Source: CAYVHB01 sp964450865
GTDB taxonomy: Bacteria > Bacillota > Clostridia > Saccharofermentanales > UBA5734
NCBI GenBank assembly: GCA_964450865.1
Contig: CAYVHB010000018.1
Coordinates: 1 to 64,000, forward strand
Reading direction: 5' to 3'
DNA: 64,000 bases
Shown here: positions 43,709 through 52,358 of the stretch, piece by piece
Layout of the letters: the number at the start of each line of letters is the position of its first letter
Position numbering within the stretch: the first letter of the stretch is position 1
Position numbers and translations under genes: made by a program
Notes under the pieces: generated by a model
What the model was told of the DNA's origin: nothing
The model's input: the letters and a program-made list of their open reading frames with translations, nothing else
Databases searched by the model: none

Positions 43709-44902
43709 ATGAACAATCCAGTCAATCCCGGCGCTGGCGGTGCGGGGGGCAACAATCCTGTGCATCGCAAACGCAACTACCGCCACTTTGGCCCATCCAG
43801 TACCGGCAGTTCAACGCCGGCGGGCTCTCTGACCGGCGGCTTGCGCTCAGCGCGGCCGGATGCACCGGCCAGCCGGGTCGAGGGCCGTGAAGGTCAGGAC
43901 AATCGGGAGAATCGTGACAGCAGGGAACTGCGCGAGACGCGTGACGGTCGTGAATTCAAAGACAACCGTGAACCTCGCGAACCTCGCGAACCCCGCGAGA
44001 ACCGCGAGAACCGCGAACCCCGCGAGAACCGCGAGAACCGCGAACCCCGCGAGAACCGCGAAACGCGGGACAGCCGCGAACCCCGCGAGCCCAGAGAAGG
44101 TCGGGATGGCAGCCGTGAAGGCCGCGACAATCCCCGTGACGCCAGCCGGCAACAGCCTGGCAAAAGCCAGGGTCAGGGTAACCGCCCGGTCAGTGGCCAG
44201 CGCGACACCCAGGGTGGTGCGGCCCGTGAGCGCAGTAATCGGCCCGGCCAGGGACCGATGAATCCAGCCGCATCAGCCCGCCCGGGTTCACAGACTCAGG
44301 GATCGGGCCCAAGCGGCCAGCAGGGCCCGCGGGAACGCCAGCCTGGCGGCCAGTCGGGCGGTGCCGCGGCAATGGGGCGGCGGTTGCCGCGTGAGCGGCA
44401 GGAAATCCGGCCGGATAATCGTTCGGGTTCCGATAACCGGGATGGGCGTACCGGCCCCGTTGAGGCCGCCCGCGAGCGGCCGTTCCGGCCTGAACGCATT
44501 GACCGGATCGAAAAGGCAGAGAAACAGGAAAAGCTGGACAAACAGGACAAAGCAGAAAAAGCGAGAGAATATGAACGGCCTGAGCGTCCGGAGAAACCTG
44601 AAAAGGCCGAGCGGGCCGAGCGTCCGGAGCGTCCTGAACGCGCTGAACGTGTCGAGCGTATTGAACGGCTGGAGAAAACTGACAAGGCCGATCGCGGGGA
44701 ACGCGGTGAACGGGCTGAGCGTGGTGAACGGGCTGAACGTGTAGCCCGGCCGGCTGCCGTAGCGCAGGATCGCGCAGCCCGCTGGGAAAAAAAGATCAAA
44801 CCCGAGGAGACCTACGAAGATATCAAACGGGATAATGAACGGATCGAAAAAGAGATCTGGCTGGAAATTGCCGCCATTCATACCGTCAAACTGGATTTCT
44901 GA
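43709..44902 (+). CDS. Low-complexity charged repeat protein
   Basis: 397 residues; GGAGGTATTCCATTG precedes the ATG. Nearly all of it is disordered and repetitive: REPRENREN units at about 85-125, Gly/Gln/Pro-rich at 145-235, then Glu/Arg/Lys units (ERPEKPEKAERAERPERPER) to about 350. The only ordered-looking part is the C-terminal 40 residues (PEETYEDIKRDNERIEKEIW), a predicted helix. The high charge with alternating Arg/Glu suggests an RNA- or protein-binding linker. Function unknown. It is followed closely by a PLP decarboxylase gene. Confidence 0.75.
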   Translation: MNNPVNPGAGGAGGNNPVHRKRNYRHFGPSSTGSSTPAGSLTGGLRSARPDAPASRVEGREGQDNRENRDSRELRETRDGREFKDNREPREPREPRENRENREPRENRENREPRENRETRDSREPREPREGRDGSREGRDNPRDASRQQPGKSQGQGNRPVSGQRDTQGGAARERSNRPGQGPMNPAASARPGSQTQGSGPSGQQGPRERQPGGQSGGAAAMGRRLPRERQEIRPDNRSGSDNRDGRTGPVEAARERPFRPERIDRIEKAEKQEKLDKQDKAEKAREYERPERPEKPEKAERAERPERPERAERVERIERLEKTDKADRGERGERAERGERAERVARPAAVAQDRAARWEKKIKPEETYEDIKRDNERIEKEIWLEIAAIHTVKLDF

Positions 44903-44907
44903 TTATC

Positions 44908-46452
44908 GTGGATCTGCTATCCGCTACAACGGATAACCTGCCCGATCTGACCCCGATGCCGCTGCTGGCCGCCTTGACGCATGGTTATGCCGCGAACCGG
45001 CTCTCTTTCCATATGCCTGGTCACCGTAGCGGTGCCAGCTGGCCACTGGCGGTTCGTTCGCTGCTGGCGAGCCTTGATACGACCGAGCTGCCTGTCACGG
45101 ATGATCTGCATCATCCAACCGGTCCGGCCCGCCTGGCTATGGACGCGGCCGCCCGTTATTTTGGCAGCGGACAGACATATTTTCTGACCAATGGTTCAAC
45201 CGCTGGCCTGCTGACCCTGCTGGCTGCTTGTGTCGGCCGCCGCGGGCGACTGCTGTTGTCCCGGACCTGTCACCAGGCTGTCCTGCATGCGGTTGCCCTG
45301 CTGGAGATTGAACCGGTCTGGCTGGCGTGCTCGCCGGCCTTACCGTCTCCATTTGGCATGTTGCCCATGATAACAGTCCAGGCGCTTCATCAGGCCCTCA
45401 ATGGCCAGCGACCCGTCCAGGCCGTGCTGGTTACATCACCTGATTATTATGGGCACTGTGCGGATTTGGCCGGCCTGGCTGCCGTGACGCACGCCGCCGG
45501 CGCCTTGCTCCTGGTTGATGAAGCCCACGGTGCCCACCTGGTCGGCTCAGTGGCTGACCTGCCGCCGCCAGCTCTGGCCGCCGGGGCCGATGCGTGTGTA
45601 CAGAGTGCGCATAAAACCTTACCAGCCCTGACCCAGGGTGCTTATCTGCATGTCTCAGCCGCGGCAATGCGTGAACGGCGCGTCGACTGTGAAAGAATCG
45701 CTGCCATGCTGCGCGTTTTCCAGACGTCGAGTCCATCGCTGGCCATTGCTGCCAGCCTTGATTTTGCCCGTTATTACCTGCAGAGCCAGGGCCAGGCCTG
45801 TATTCAGCGTCTGCTCGCCCAGATTGACCGGCTCGGAGAGCAATTGCCATCCTCTGTTCTGGTATCGCCAACCAAGCCGGTTGCCAGGGCTGATCAGGCC
45901 AGCCAGCCAGGCTATATCCTGCGCGATCCGTTGCGGCTGGTCATTTCACTGGCGTCAACCGGCCGGTCAGCCCTGGAGGCCAGTGCCTGGCTCAGCGCCC
46001 GGGGCGTCGATGTTGAAATGGCTGACCTGACCCGTCTGGTGCTGATCCCGGCGCTCGACCAGCCCAGTTCAGACTTCGTCCGCCTGGCCCGCCTGTTGAC
46101 TGCATTTCTGACAGAAACGGCCGGGCCACTCAGGCCGGGCAGCCATCCTGATCACGATTTGGAGCAAACCTGGCTGTCCCAGTGGTGCGAGCCGGTTGAT
46201 CTGGCTATCCATCCCGGTGAACTGCTTTTTGGTCGCCGGGCGACCGGAATGGTTGAATTGTCAGCTGCTGCCGGCCATGTGGTGGCCCAGGCTATTATAC
46301 CTTATCCGCCAGGCGTGCCACTGATCTGGCCAGGTGAGGTTATTTCGGCTGGACAGGTTGATTTGCTGCGGCAATTAAGCGAAAATAATGTCAACCTGAT
46401 TGGTCTCGCTGCAGGGCACGTGAAGATTCTGTCAGGTGACCGGATAGAGTGA
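44908..46452 (+). CDS. PLP-dependent Orn/Lys/Arg decarboxylase-family enzyme
   Basis: 514 residues from the GTG at 44908; the ribosome-binding site is weak and ATG 44956 is an alternative. Family marks: LSFHMPGHRSG, DDLHHPTGPARLAMDAAARYFGS shortened here, FLTNGSTAGLL, LLVDEAHGAHL, and the PLP-binding Lys in QSAHKTLPALTQGA. The short form (no wing domain) immediately before tmk is common in Bacillota, where it resembles YaaO of Bacillus. The C-terminal domain has PYPPGVPLIWPGE, typical of the family. Substrate not assignable from sequence. Confidence 0.9.
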   Translation: MDLLSATTDNLPDLTPMPLLAALTHGYAANRLSFHMPGHRSGASWPLAVRSLLASLDTTELPVTDDLHHPTGPARLAMDAAARYFGSGQTYFLTNGSTAGLLTLLAACVGRRGRLLLSRTCHQAVLHAVALLEIEPVWLACSPALPSPFGMLPMITVQALHQALNGQRPVQAVLVTSPDYYGHCADLAGLAAVTHAAGALLLVDEAHGAHLVGSVADLPPPALAAGADACVQSAHKTLPALTQGAYLHVSAAAMRERRVDCERIAAMLRVFQTSSPSLAIAASLDFARYYLQSQGQACIQRLLAQIDRLGEQLPSSVLVSPTKPVARADQASQPGYILRDPLRLVISLASTGRSALEASAWLSARGVDVEMADLTRLVLIPALDQPSSDFVRLARLLTAFLTETAGPLRPGSHPDHDLEQTWLSQWCEPVDLAIHPGELLFGRRATGMVELSAAAGHVVAQAIIPYPPGVPLIWPGEVISAGQVDLLRQLSENNVNLIGLAAGHVKILSGDRIE

Positions 46453-46639
46453 CGCCTGAAATTCGCTCACTGCCGGTTACCGGCGGATTCTGCACGGATG
46501 GCCTGGCAGGCAGGCTGTTGCAGATATGCAATAGCCGCACGGTTGCCGCCAGGCCAAAGACCGGACTGGTATGCCCAGTCGAATCTGTCTGCCTCACCTG
46601 CATCTGGATAGTAAAAGTTGCCTGGCCGGAACGGATACG

Positions 46640-46668
46640 TTCCATCAGGCGCATAGATGATGTATAAT
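46640..46668 (+). promoter_or_regulatory. Possible promoter within the start region of tmk
   Basis: TTCCAT (46640-46645), 17-bp spacer, TATAAT (46663-46668). It would drive tmk and the downstream housekeeping genes independently of the decarboxylase gene. Confidence 0.45.
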
Positions 46669-46683
46669 GGAGAACACAACCGG

Positions 46684-47379
46684 GTGACTGACCTGAATTC
46701 TGTGAAACCTGACAATATGATAGCCAGCCGGCGCGGCCTGCTGATCACCTTCGAAGGAATTGACGGCTCCGGCAAGACCACCCAGGCCCGCCACCTGGTC
46801 GAGCATCTGCGGCAGCAAGGCTTGCCAGTGCTCGCGTTGCGCGAACCTGGCGGCACGGCGATCGGTGAGTCGATCCGTCAGATCCTTCTGGCCAAAAGCA
46901 ATACCGCAATGAGCATGGAGACCGAACTTCTGCTCTTTGCGGCCGCCCGGGCCCAGTTGGTTCGCGAAGTCATCCTGCCGGCTCTCGCTACCGGTCAGTG
47001 GGTTGTCTGTGACCGCTTTTTTGACTCGACAACCGCTTACCAGGGATACGGCCGCGGGCTTGACCTGGGGATGATCCGCAATCTGAACCAGGTGGCGGCA
47101 GGCCCCTGCCGGCCGGACCGGACCTTTCTGCTGGATTTGTCCGTGCCGGTAGCTGTTGACCGGCTAAACCGCAGGCCTGGCCAGGCTGACCGCCTGGATG
47201 GTGAAGACCAGGCGTTCATGCAGCGTACCCGGCAGGGCTATCTGACAATCGCCCGGGATGAACCGGACCGCTTTATCCTGATTGATGCCGGGGCCGACGA
47301 GGCACCTTTGACACAGCTGATAATTAAACATTTGAAGGGGGATATCCGCAATGAAGCTGATTATCGCGATCGTACATGA
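46684..47379 (+). CDS. tmk: Thymidylate kinase
   Basis: 231 residues from GTG 46684 (GGAG 11 nt before); ATG 46717 would also give a complete enzyme and is possible because the GGAG touches a TATAAT. P-loop FEGIDGSGKTTQ, LREPGGTAIGE, and the DRFFDSTTAYQGYGRGL motif are intact. It phosphorylates dTMP for DNA synthesis. It overlaps yaaQ by 29 nt. Confidence 0.95.
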   Translation: MTDLNSVKPDNMIASRRGLLITFEGIDGSGKTTQARHLVEHLRQQGLPVLALREPGGTAIGESIRQILLAKSNTAMSMETELLLFAAARAQLVREVILPALATGQWVVCDRFFDSTTAYQGYGRGLDLGMIRNLNQVAAGPCRPDRTFLLDLSVPVAVDRLNRRPGQADRLDGEDQAFMQRTRQGYLTIARDEPDRFILIDAGADEAPLTQLIIKHLKGDIRNEADYRDRT

Positions 47380-47680
47380 TGAGGACAGTCCACGTCTGAT
47401 GGCTGAATTGAACCGGGCCGGCTATCGGGTGACCAAGCTCAATTCATCAGGTGGATTCCTGCGTTCCGGCAACACAACCCTGATGATTGTTGTCGACGAC
47501 GTGCAGATGGAAGAAGTGCTGGGTATTATCCGCAAGTATTCCAGCAGCCGGCAGGCCGCGATCAATACCAACGTCACACCGTCTTCGATGGGCGGCTCGT
47601 ATATTCCATATCCGGTTGAAGTGATGGTTGGCGGCGCGACCGTGTTCGTGCTGAATGTCGAGCACTTCGAGAAGATGTAA
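47351..47680 (+). CDS. darA: Cyclic di-AMP receptor (YaaQ/DarA, PII-like)
   Basis: 109 residues; AGGGGGATATCCGCA precedes the ATG. The family pattern is MKLIIAIVHDEDSPRLMAEL, NSSGGFLRSGNTTLMIVVDD and NTNVTPSSMGGSYIPYPVEV, with the glycine-rich nucleotide loop and PII-like fold. It binds c-di-AMP; its output is not settled. It sits between tmk and holB as in Bacillus, but yaaR, which lies between yaaQ and holB there, is absent. Confidence 0.95.
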   Translation: MKLIIAIVHDEDSPRLMAELNRAGYRVTKLNSSGGFLRSGNTTLMIVVDDVQMEEVLGIIRKYSSSRQAAINTNVTPSSMGGSYIPYPVEVMVGGATVFVLNVEHFEKM

Positions 47681-47683
47681 CCA

Positions 47684-48787
47684 ATGGCCTTTTCTGCCTG
47701 GGTCGGTCAGTCTGCATTGAAAACACGCCTCGGTTCAATCTTGCAGGGTGAGCCGGGGCATGCTTATGTTTTCTCCGGACCGGCCGGCATTGGCAAAATG
47801 ACCTTTGCCCGTGAGCTGGCCAAGGCGCTGCTCTGCACCCGGCCCGGCCCGGATGGCGCCTGTGGCCAATGCCAGTCCTGCCGCCACTTTGAGCATCAGG
47901 TTCATCCGGACTTCCGGCTGCTCCAGCTTGAACCGAAGGACAAAACGATCAAGGTCGAACGGATCCGCCATGTGGTATCGGCTGACCTGCCCTTGCGTCC
48001 CCAGCTGGGCTCCCGCAAGGTTTACCTGATTGAAGCTGATTACCTGAACGAACAAGGTCAGAACGCCTTGCTCAAGTCCCTTGAGGAGCCGCCTGACTAT
48101 ATTACCTTTATCCTGACGGCCAATGGCCCGGAGCGATTGCTGCCTACCATCTTGTCGCGCGTAACCCTGCTGGCTTTGCACCGCTACTCGGAGGCTGAGA
48201 TCCTTGCCATTCTGCGCCAGCAAATACCAGCCGGTCCGTCCGGCGATTCAACCCGTTCAGCCGGCCGGCCAGGATCAGCCAGCCGCGTTGCTGAGCGAAT
48301 GGGGACCCCGGATGCTACCCGTGAAGAACCGGTCCGGCAGCCGGACGAGACATGGATATTTTATGCCCGGTATGCTGGCGGCCTGCCGGGGGCAGCCCTG
48401 GAACTGGCGGCCAGCCCGTGGTTTGCCGACCTGCGCCAGGATGTGATCAGCCTGTACCGGACGATCAGCCGGCAATCCCGGGCCAGCCTGCTGACTGAGG
48501 GCTATCGGTTATTCGAGGCCAACAAGTCCCAGGCGGTCGTGATTTGTGATATCCTGACCAGCCTGGTCCGTGATCAGCTGGTCTTTTCCCTGACCAGGGA
48601 CGATCAATATCTGACTAACCGTGATCAGCTGGCTGTCGTGGGTACTGGTGGCCCGGATGTGGCAGGCCTGTTGCGTGCCGCTGCCGCTATCCAGTCCGCC
48701 CGGCGCGGCCTGGCGCTCAATGCCAGCTTTGAAGGGCTGGCCTGCAATCTGTTGCTTAAGCTGCGAAAGGAACTTGCTCATGCCTAA
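47684..48787 (+). CDS. holB: DNA polymerase III delta-prime subunit
   Basis: 367 residues starting 3 nt after darA. Walker A-like FSGPAGIGKMTFARE, four-Cys zinc module (CGQCQSCRHF plus an upstream Cys), QNALLKSLEEPP and ILSRVTLL (sensor and SRC-like region). It is part of the clamp loader. Residues about 186-222 are a Ser/Arg/Pro-rich insert (RSAGRPGSASRVAERM) not typical of the family. Confidence 0.93.
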   Translation: MAFSAWVGQSALKTRLGSILQGEPGHAYVFSGPAGIGKMTFARELAKALLCTRPGPDGACGQCQSCRHFEHQVHPDFRLLQLEPKDKTIKVERIRHVVSADLPLRPQLGSRKVYLIEADYLNEQGQNALLKSLEEPPDYITFILTANGPERLLPTILSRVTLLALHRYSEAEILAILRQQIPAGPSGDSTRSAGRPGSASRVAERMGTPDATREEPVRQPDETWIFYARYAGGLPGAALELAASPWFADLRQDVISLYRTISRQSRASLLTEGYRLFEANKSQAVVICDILTSLVRDQLVFSLTRDDQYLTNRDQLAVVGTGGPDVAGLLRAAAAIQSARRGLALNASFEGLACNLLLKLRKELAHA

Positions 48788-50864
48788 AGTTGTTGGCGTC
48801 CGGTTTCATGGAACTGGCAAAGCCTATCATTTTGACCCGCTTGCGTTTACGCTGCATCAGAGCGACGCCGTTATCGTCGAGACCGTGCAGGGTATCGAGC
48901 TGGGTATTGTTTCCGATGAAATCATCGACCTGCCGGAAGAAAAGCTGGTTGCTCCGCTCAAGCCCATCTTGCGTGTGGCTACCGCCGAAGATCTCGAGCA
49001 TTATGAGGAAAACCGTAAAAAAGAAGCCGAGGCTTTCAAGATCGCGCTGGAAAAAATCAAGGCCCGCAACCTGGATATGCATCTGGTCGATGTTGAATAT
49101 ACCTTTGATAACCGTAAAGTAATTTTTTACTTTACCGCCGATGGCCGCGTTGATTTTCGTGAGCTGGTCAAGGATCTGGCTGCGGTATTCCGGATCCGTA
49201 TCGAGCTGCGCCAGATTGGCGTGCGCGATGAAGCCCGCATGATTGGCGGCCTGGGGATCTGCGGCCGCGAACTGTGCTGCTGTTCGTTCCTGAACGATTT
49301 CATTCCGGTTTCAATCAAGATGGCCAAAGAACAGAGTCTGTCGATGAATCCGGCCAAAATTTCCGGATGCTGCGGCCGCCTGATGTGTTGCCTTAAATAC
49401 GAGCAGGAAGCCTACGAAGATGCCATTTCCCGGATGCCACGGCCGGGCCATGTTGTCATGACCCCGGAAGGCCAGGGGACGGTCGAAGGCATCAATCTGC
49501 TCAAGGAGACTGTCACGGTCCGTCTGGACCGGGGTGGCGAAGCTGATCTGATTATAGTTGCCAATGATCTCGTTGAAATTATCGGTGGCAAGCCGGGCAA
49601 GCGCTGCCCCCCCGGCGGCTGTGCCCAGGCAACCGCCGCAACTGCCGCAAAAACCGCCGCGGACCAGGGTGGCAACAGGCGCGATCGGCAGAAAAACAAG
49701 CCGGAAGCCGCCAGTTCGCTGGCCATGGATCCTGTTGACGCTGAAGCCACCGCCATTTTTGAACATGCCGACAATTCTGAAAGCACTGAACGTGCCGATA
49801 TTTTTGACATGACCAAAGATCCCGATCAAGGCGAGAGCAATCCGGCGTCCCTGGACCCGGGCGACGCGGCTCTGGCAGACCCGGACCTGCCGACGCCAGG
49901 CGGCAAGATCGTGGAAGCAGCGACATCCGCAAAAAGCGCGGGATCCGGCTATGCATTGAATCAAGGCTCGCCGCGTGGACCGGCGCATGGGTCGCCGTAT
50001 GGTGCCATTCAGGGGTCTGGTTCCGGATCCGCCCACGGATCGTCACAGGGAGGTACTTCCGGATCCGGTCGCGGCGCAGTGCCGGGACAAACGGGCGACA
50101 GGCGTCCGGGTAACCGGGACGCCGGCCATAGAAAAACAGCCGGCTATGAAACCGGCAACCGGCCTATGCAGCGCGACGCGGACTTTCAAGATCAGGCTCG
50201 CGGCCGCAGTCGTGATTTGCCCCGCGACCCGCGTTCCGGTCAGCCGAACGAAAGCCGGCAAAACGCAAAGCCGGATAGCCGCTCCGAATCGCGCGACAGT
50301 CGCGTTGAATCGCGTGACGGGAAGCCGGCCGGGAAGCCGGAAGGGCGTTCCTTTTCACGCGCCGGCGCCCGTCAGGAAGGGCGCCCCGAATCGCGCGACA
50401 TCCGCGTTGAATCACGAGATGGGAGGCCAGCCGGCAGGCCGGAAGGGCGTTCCTTTTCACGTGACGCTGCCCGTCAGGATGGACGTCCCGGGTCACGTGC
50501 CGGCGACCGTCCGGATGGACAAACCGGGTCACGTGATGCTGCCCGTCCGGATGGACGCCCCGGCTCACGCGCCGGCAACCGTCCGGATGGACGTCCCGAG
50601 TCGCGGGCCGATGCCAGCCTGGATGGCCGCCCCGAGTCACGCGCCGACACTCTCCAGGATGGACGCAAGAACCAGCGATATGAACGTCGTCCCTCGTCTG
50701 CGGACAACTCGTTTGCCGACAAGCATCCGGATCCGTTCCTGGCTGTTTCATTAACTGCGGATTCCAGCACCGATCCGGCCAATGAAGCAATCGATCTGCT
50801 GGCTGAAATTATCCTGCCTGATGATGGTGAGCCGATTAACCCGCCATCCGGGCCGCTGACATGA
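48780..50864 (+). CDS. ricT: PSP1-domain protein RicT (YaaT) with long repetitive tail
   Basis: 694 residues from ATG 48780, overlapping the holB stop by 8 nt. The PSP1 core (about 1-275) has the Cys residues CGRELCCCSF and GCCGRLMCCLKYEQ that hold iron-sulfur clusters in Bacillus RicT, which with RicA/RicF assists RNase Y. From about 290 to 670 it is disordered. The last part is a degenerate array with SRDAARPDGRPGSRAG and GRPESRAD units of about 12-18 residues. Standard RicT is about 275 residues, so the tail more than doubles it. Confidence 0.9.
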   Translation: MPKVVGVRFHGTGKAYHFDPLAFTLHQSDAVIVETVQGIELGIVSDEIIDLPEEKLVAPLKPILRVATAEDLEHYEENRKKEAEAFKIALEKIKARNLDMHLVDVEYTFDNRKVIFYFTADGRVDFRELVKDLAAVFRIRIELRQIGVRDEARMIGGLGICGRELCCCSFLNDFIPVSIKMAKEQSLSMNPAKISGCCGRLMCCLKYEQEAYEDAISRMPRPGHVVMTPEGQGTVEGINLLKETVTVRLDRGGEADLIIVANDLVEIIGGKPGKRCPPGGCAQATAATAAKTAADQGGNRRDRQKNKPEAASSLAMDPVDAEATAIFEHADNSESTERADIFDMTKDPDQGESNPASLDPGDAALADPDLPTPGGKIVEAATSAKSAGSGYALNQGSPRGPAHGSPYGAIQGSGSGSAHGSSQGGTSGSGRGAVPGQTGDRRPGNRDAGHRKTAGYETGNRPMQRDADFQDQARGRSRDLPRDPRSGQPNESRQNAKPDSRSESRDSRVESRDGKPAGKPEGRSFSRAGARQEGRPESRDIRVESRDGRPAGRPEGRSFSRDAARQDGRPGSRAGDRPDGQTGSRDAARPDGRPGSRAGNRPDGRPESRADASLDGRPESRADTLQDGRKNQRYERRPSSADNSFADKHPDPFLAVSLTADSSTDPANEAIDLLAEIILPDDGEPINPPSGPLT

Positions 50865-50955
50865 ACATCCTCAACAGGCCCTGAACGGTCAGGATATGCT
50901 CAGGAAGGTGACGAGCCGGAACAAAAATAACGCTTGTCTCGCCCGGCAAAAACTC

Positions 50956-50984
50956 TTGCTCAATCTGCCGCTTAATGCTAAAAT
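50956..50984 (+). promoter_or_regulatory. Promoter of the ferredoxin gene
   Basis: TTGCTC (50956-50961), 17-bp spacer, TAAAAT (50979-50984), 24 nt before the ferredoxin start. Confidence 0.7.
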
Positions 50985-51007
50985 GACCTCGAACAGGAGG
51001 TGTTAAA

Positions 51008-51178
51008 ATGGCTTATAAAATTTCAGACGCATGTATTTCTTGTGGTGTATGTGAAGGTGAATGCCCCACTGGCGCTATCTCCGCTGGCGAAACCCAGTAT
51101 CAGATCGATCCGGAAACCTGCATCGATTGTGGCGCATGTGAAGCTGTTTGCCCGACCTCAGCCATCAAGCCGAACTAA
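51008..51178 (+). CDS. 2[4Fe-4S] ferredoxin
   Basis: 56 residues; AGGAGGTGTTAAA precedes the ATG. Two clostridial-type cluster motifs occur: CISCGVCEGECP and CIDCGACEAVCP, separated by about 25 residues. It is a small electron carrier for pyruvate:ferredoxin oxidoreductase, hydrogenase and similar enzymes of anaerobes. With its own promoter and terminator it is a separate, probably strongly expressed unit within the housekeeping run. Confidence 0.97.
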   Translation: MAYKISDACISCGVCEGECPTGAISAGETQYQIDPETCIDCGACEAVCPTSAIKPN

Positions 51179-51201
51179 TCTGTTCCCAGATCAGTTAAAA
51201 G

Positions 51202-51238
51202 AAGGAAAGCTGTTGACAAGATGCGGCTTTCCTTTTTT
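51202..51238 (+). terminator. Rho-independent terminator after ferredoxin
   Basis: GGAAAGC (51204-51210) pairs with GCTTTCC (51226-51232), then six T. It ends the single-gene ferredoxin transcript. Confidence 0.88.
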
Positions 51239-51260
51239 AATGTCCGCTCCAGGGAGGCTT

Positions 51261-52157
51261 ATGCCATTGGCTGATCCGATTGCTCTTTACCCAGATGAAA
51301 CCATAGAGGATCTGCAGCGTGCGGGATTGCGCCTGATCCAGCCCCGGGACGGCTTTCGCTTCGGTGAAGACTCCGTCTTGCTGGCGGCACGTGTCAGTGA
51401 ATTGTGTAACCGCAGCCAGCACTTACGCCTGGCTGACCTTGGCGCCGGGTGTGGGGCTGTCAGCGTCTTGCTGGCTGGCCGTCTGCCCGCGGCGCGGCTG
51501 ACTGCCGTCGAATTGTGTAACCGTTCGTATGATGCCCTGCGGCGCAACATCAGCCTCAATCAGCTTGATTCCCGCCTGGTTGCCGTCCAGGGTGATATCA
51601 GGCGGATCGCCGACGGGTCCTTGCATGCGCATGAATTGCCCGACCATGGATTTGATCTCGTTGTCAGCAATCCACCCTTTCGCCTGCCAGGCCGGCATCT
51701 GGCTAATCCACAAGCCAATTGCCTGCCAGGACGCTGGGAGAAGCGGATCGCTGTCGAAGAAATAACACTTTCACTGGACAACCTTGTCGAGGCGGCGGCC
51801 CGCCTGCTCAAGCCCCGGGGCCATCTATGCCTGGTTCACCGTCCCGGCCGCCTGCCTGATTTAATGCATGCCTTGCGTCGCTGGCGGATCGAGCCGCGCC
51901 TGTTGCAGGCGGTCCAGCCCCGGGCAGCCACGATGCCGACCAGTATTTTCCTGACCGGTCAATACCTGGGCCGGCCTGGTCAGTTTCAATGGCTGCCGCC
52001 GCTGATCGTACGTCAGGACGGGGGTGACTATCACCCGGATATGGCCCGTCTTTATGGCATCGCTGAAGTGCTCGAGCCAGCAGCCCTCTTGCACGGCATA
52101 ATTCAGCTGCCGCGGCCGGCTGCAGTCGGACTCGATCTGCCCCGTCCAGGCCCATGA
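51261..52157 (+). CDS. trmN6: tRNA1(Val) adenine-N6 methyltransferase-like protein
   Basis: 298 residues; GGGAGGCTT precedes the ATG at 51261. It begins with the conserved GFRFGEDSVLLAA, then the SAM-binding motif LADLGAGCGAVSVLLA and the N6-adenine methylase motif VVSNPPF. Homologues (YabB in Bacillus) sit beside rsmI. The RNA target is inferred from the family. Confidence 0.9.
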   Translation: MPLADPIALYPDETIEDLQRAGLRLIQPRDGFRFGEDSVLLAARVSELCNRSQHLRLADLGAGCGAVSVLLAGRLPAARLTAVELCNRSYDALRRNISLNQLDSRLVAVQGDIRRIADGSLHAHELPDHGFDLVVSNPPFRLPGRHLANPQANCLPGRWEKRIAVEEITLSLDNLVEAAARLLKPRGHLCLVHRPGRLPDLMHALRRWRIEPRLLQAVQPRAATMPTSIFLTGQYLGRPGQFQWLPPLIVRQDGGDYHPDMARLYGIAEVLEPAALLHGIIQLPRPAAVGLDLPRPGP

Positions 52158-52358
52158 CGGAAAGGACCAGCAGTTCCAGGCGCGCTCATGAGGCGCCCAG
52201 CAAAGCAAGTACACCGCTTGCAGCTGTCCCGCCAGAGAGAAGGGTATGCAATAACAGGCGCGGCTCGTTGCCTGTTGCCCGGATGGGCGTTTTCAACAGT
52301 TGCGCCAAAGCAGTCGCGCCAAAGCCAGAGAGAGAAGGGCAGGAGGTCCTACCCCCCT

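Noticed and set aside
43847..44881. Repetitive minus-strand frames opposite the charged repeat protein
   Set aside because: They are only the complement of the repeat DNA; the plus strand has the ribosome-binding site.
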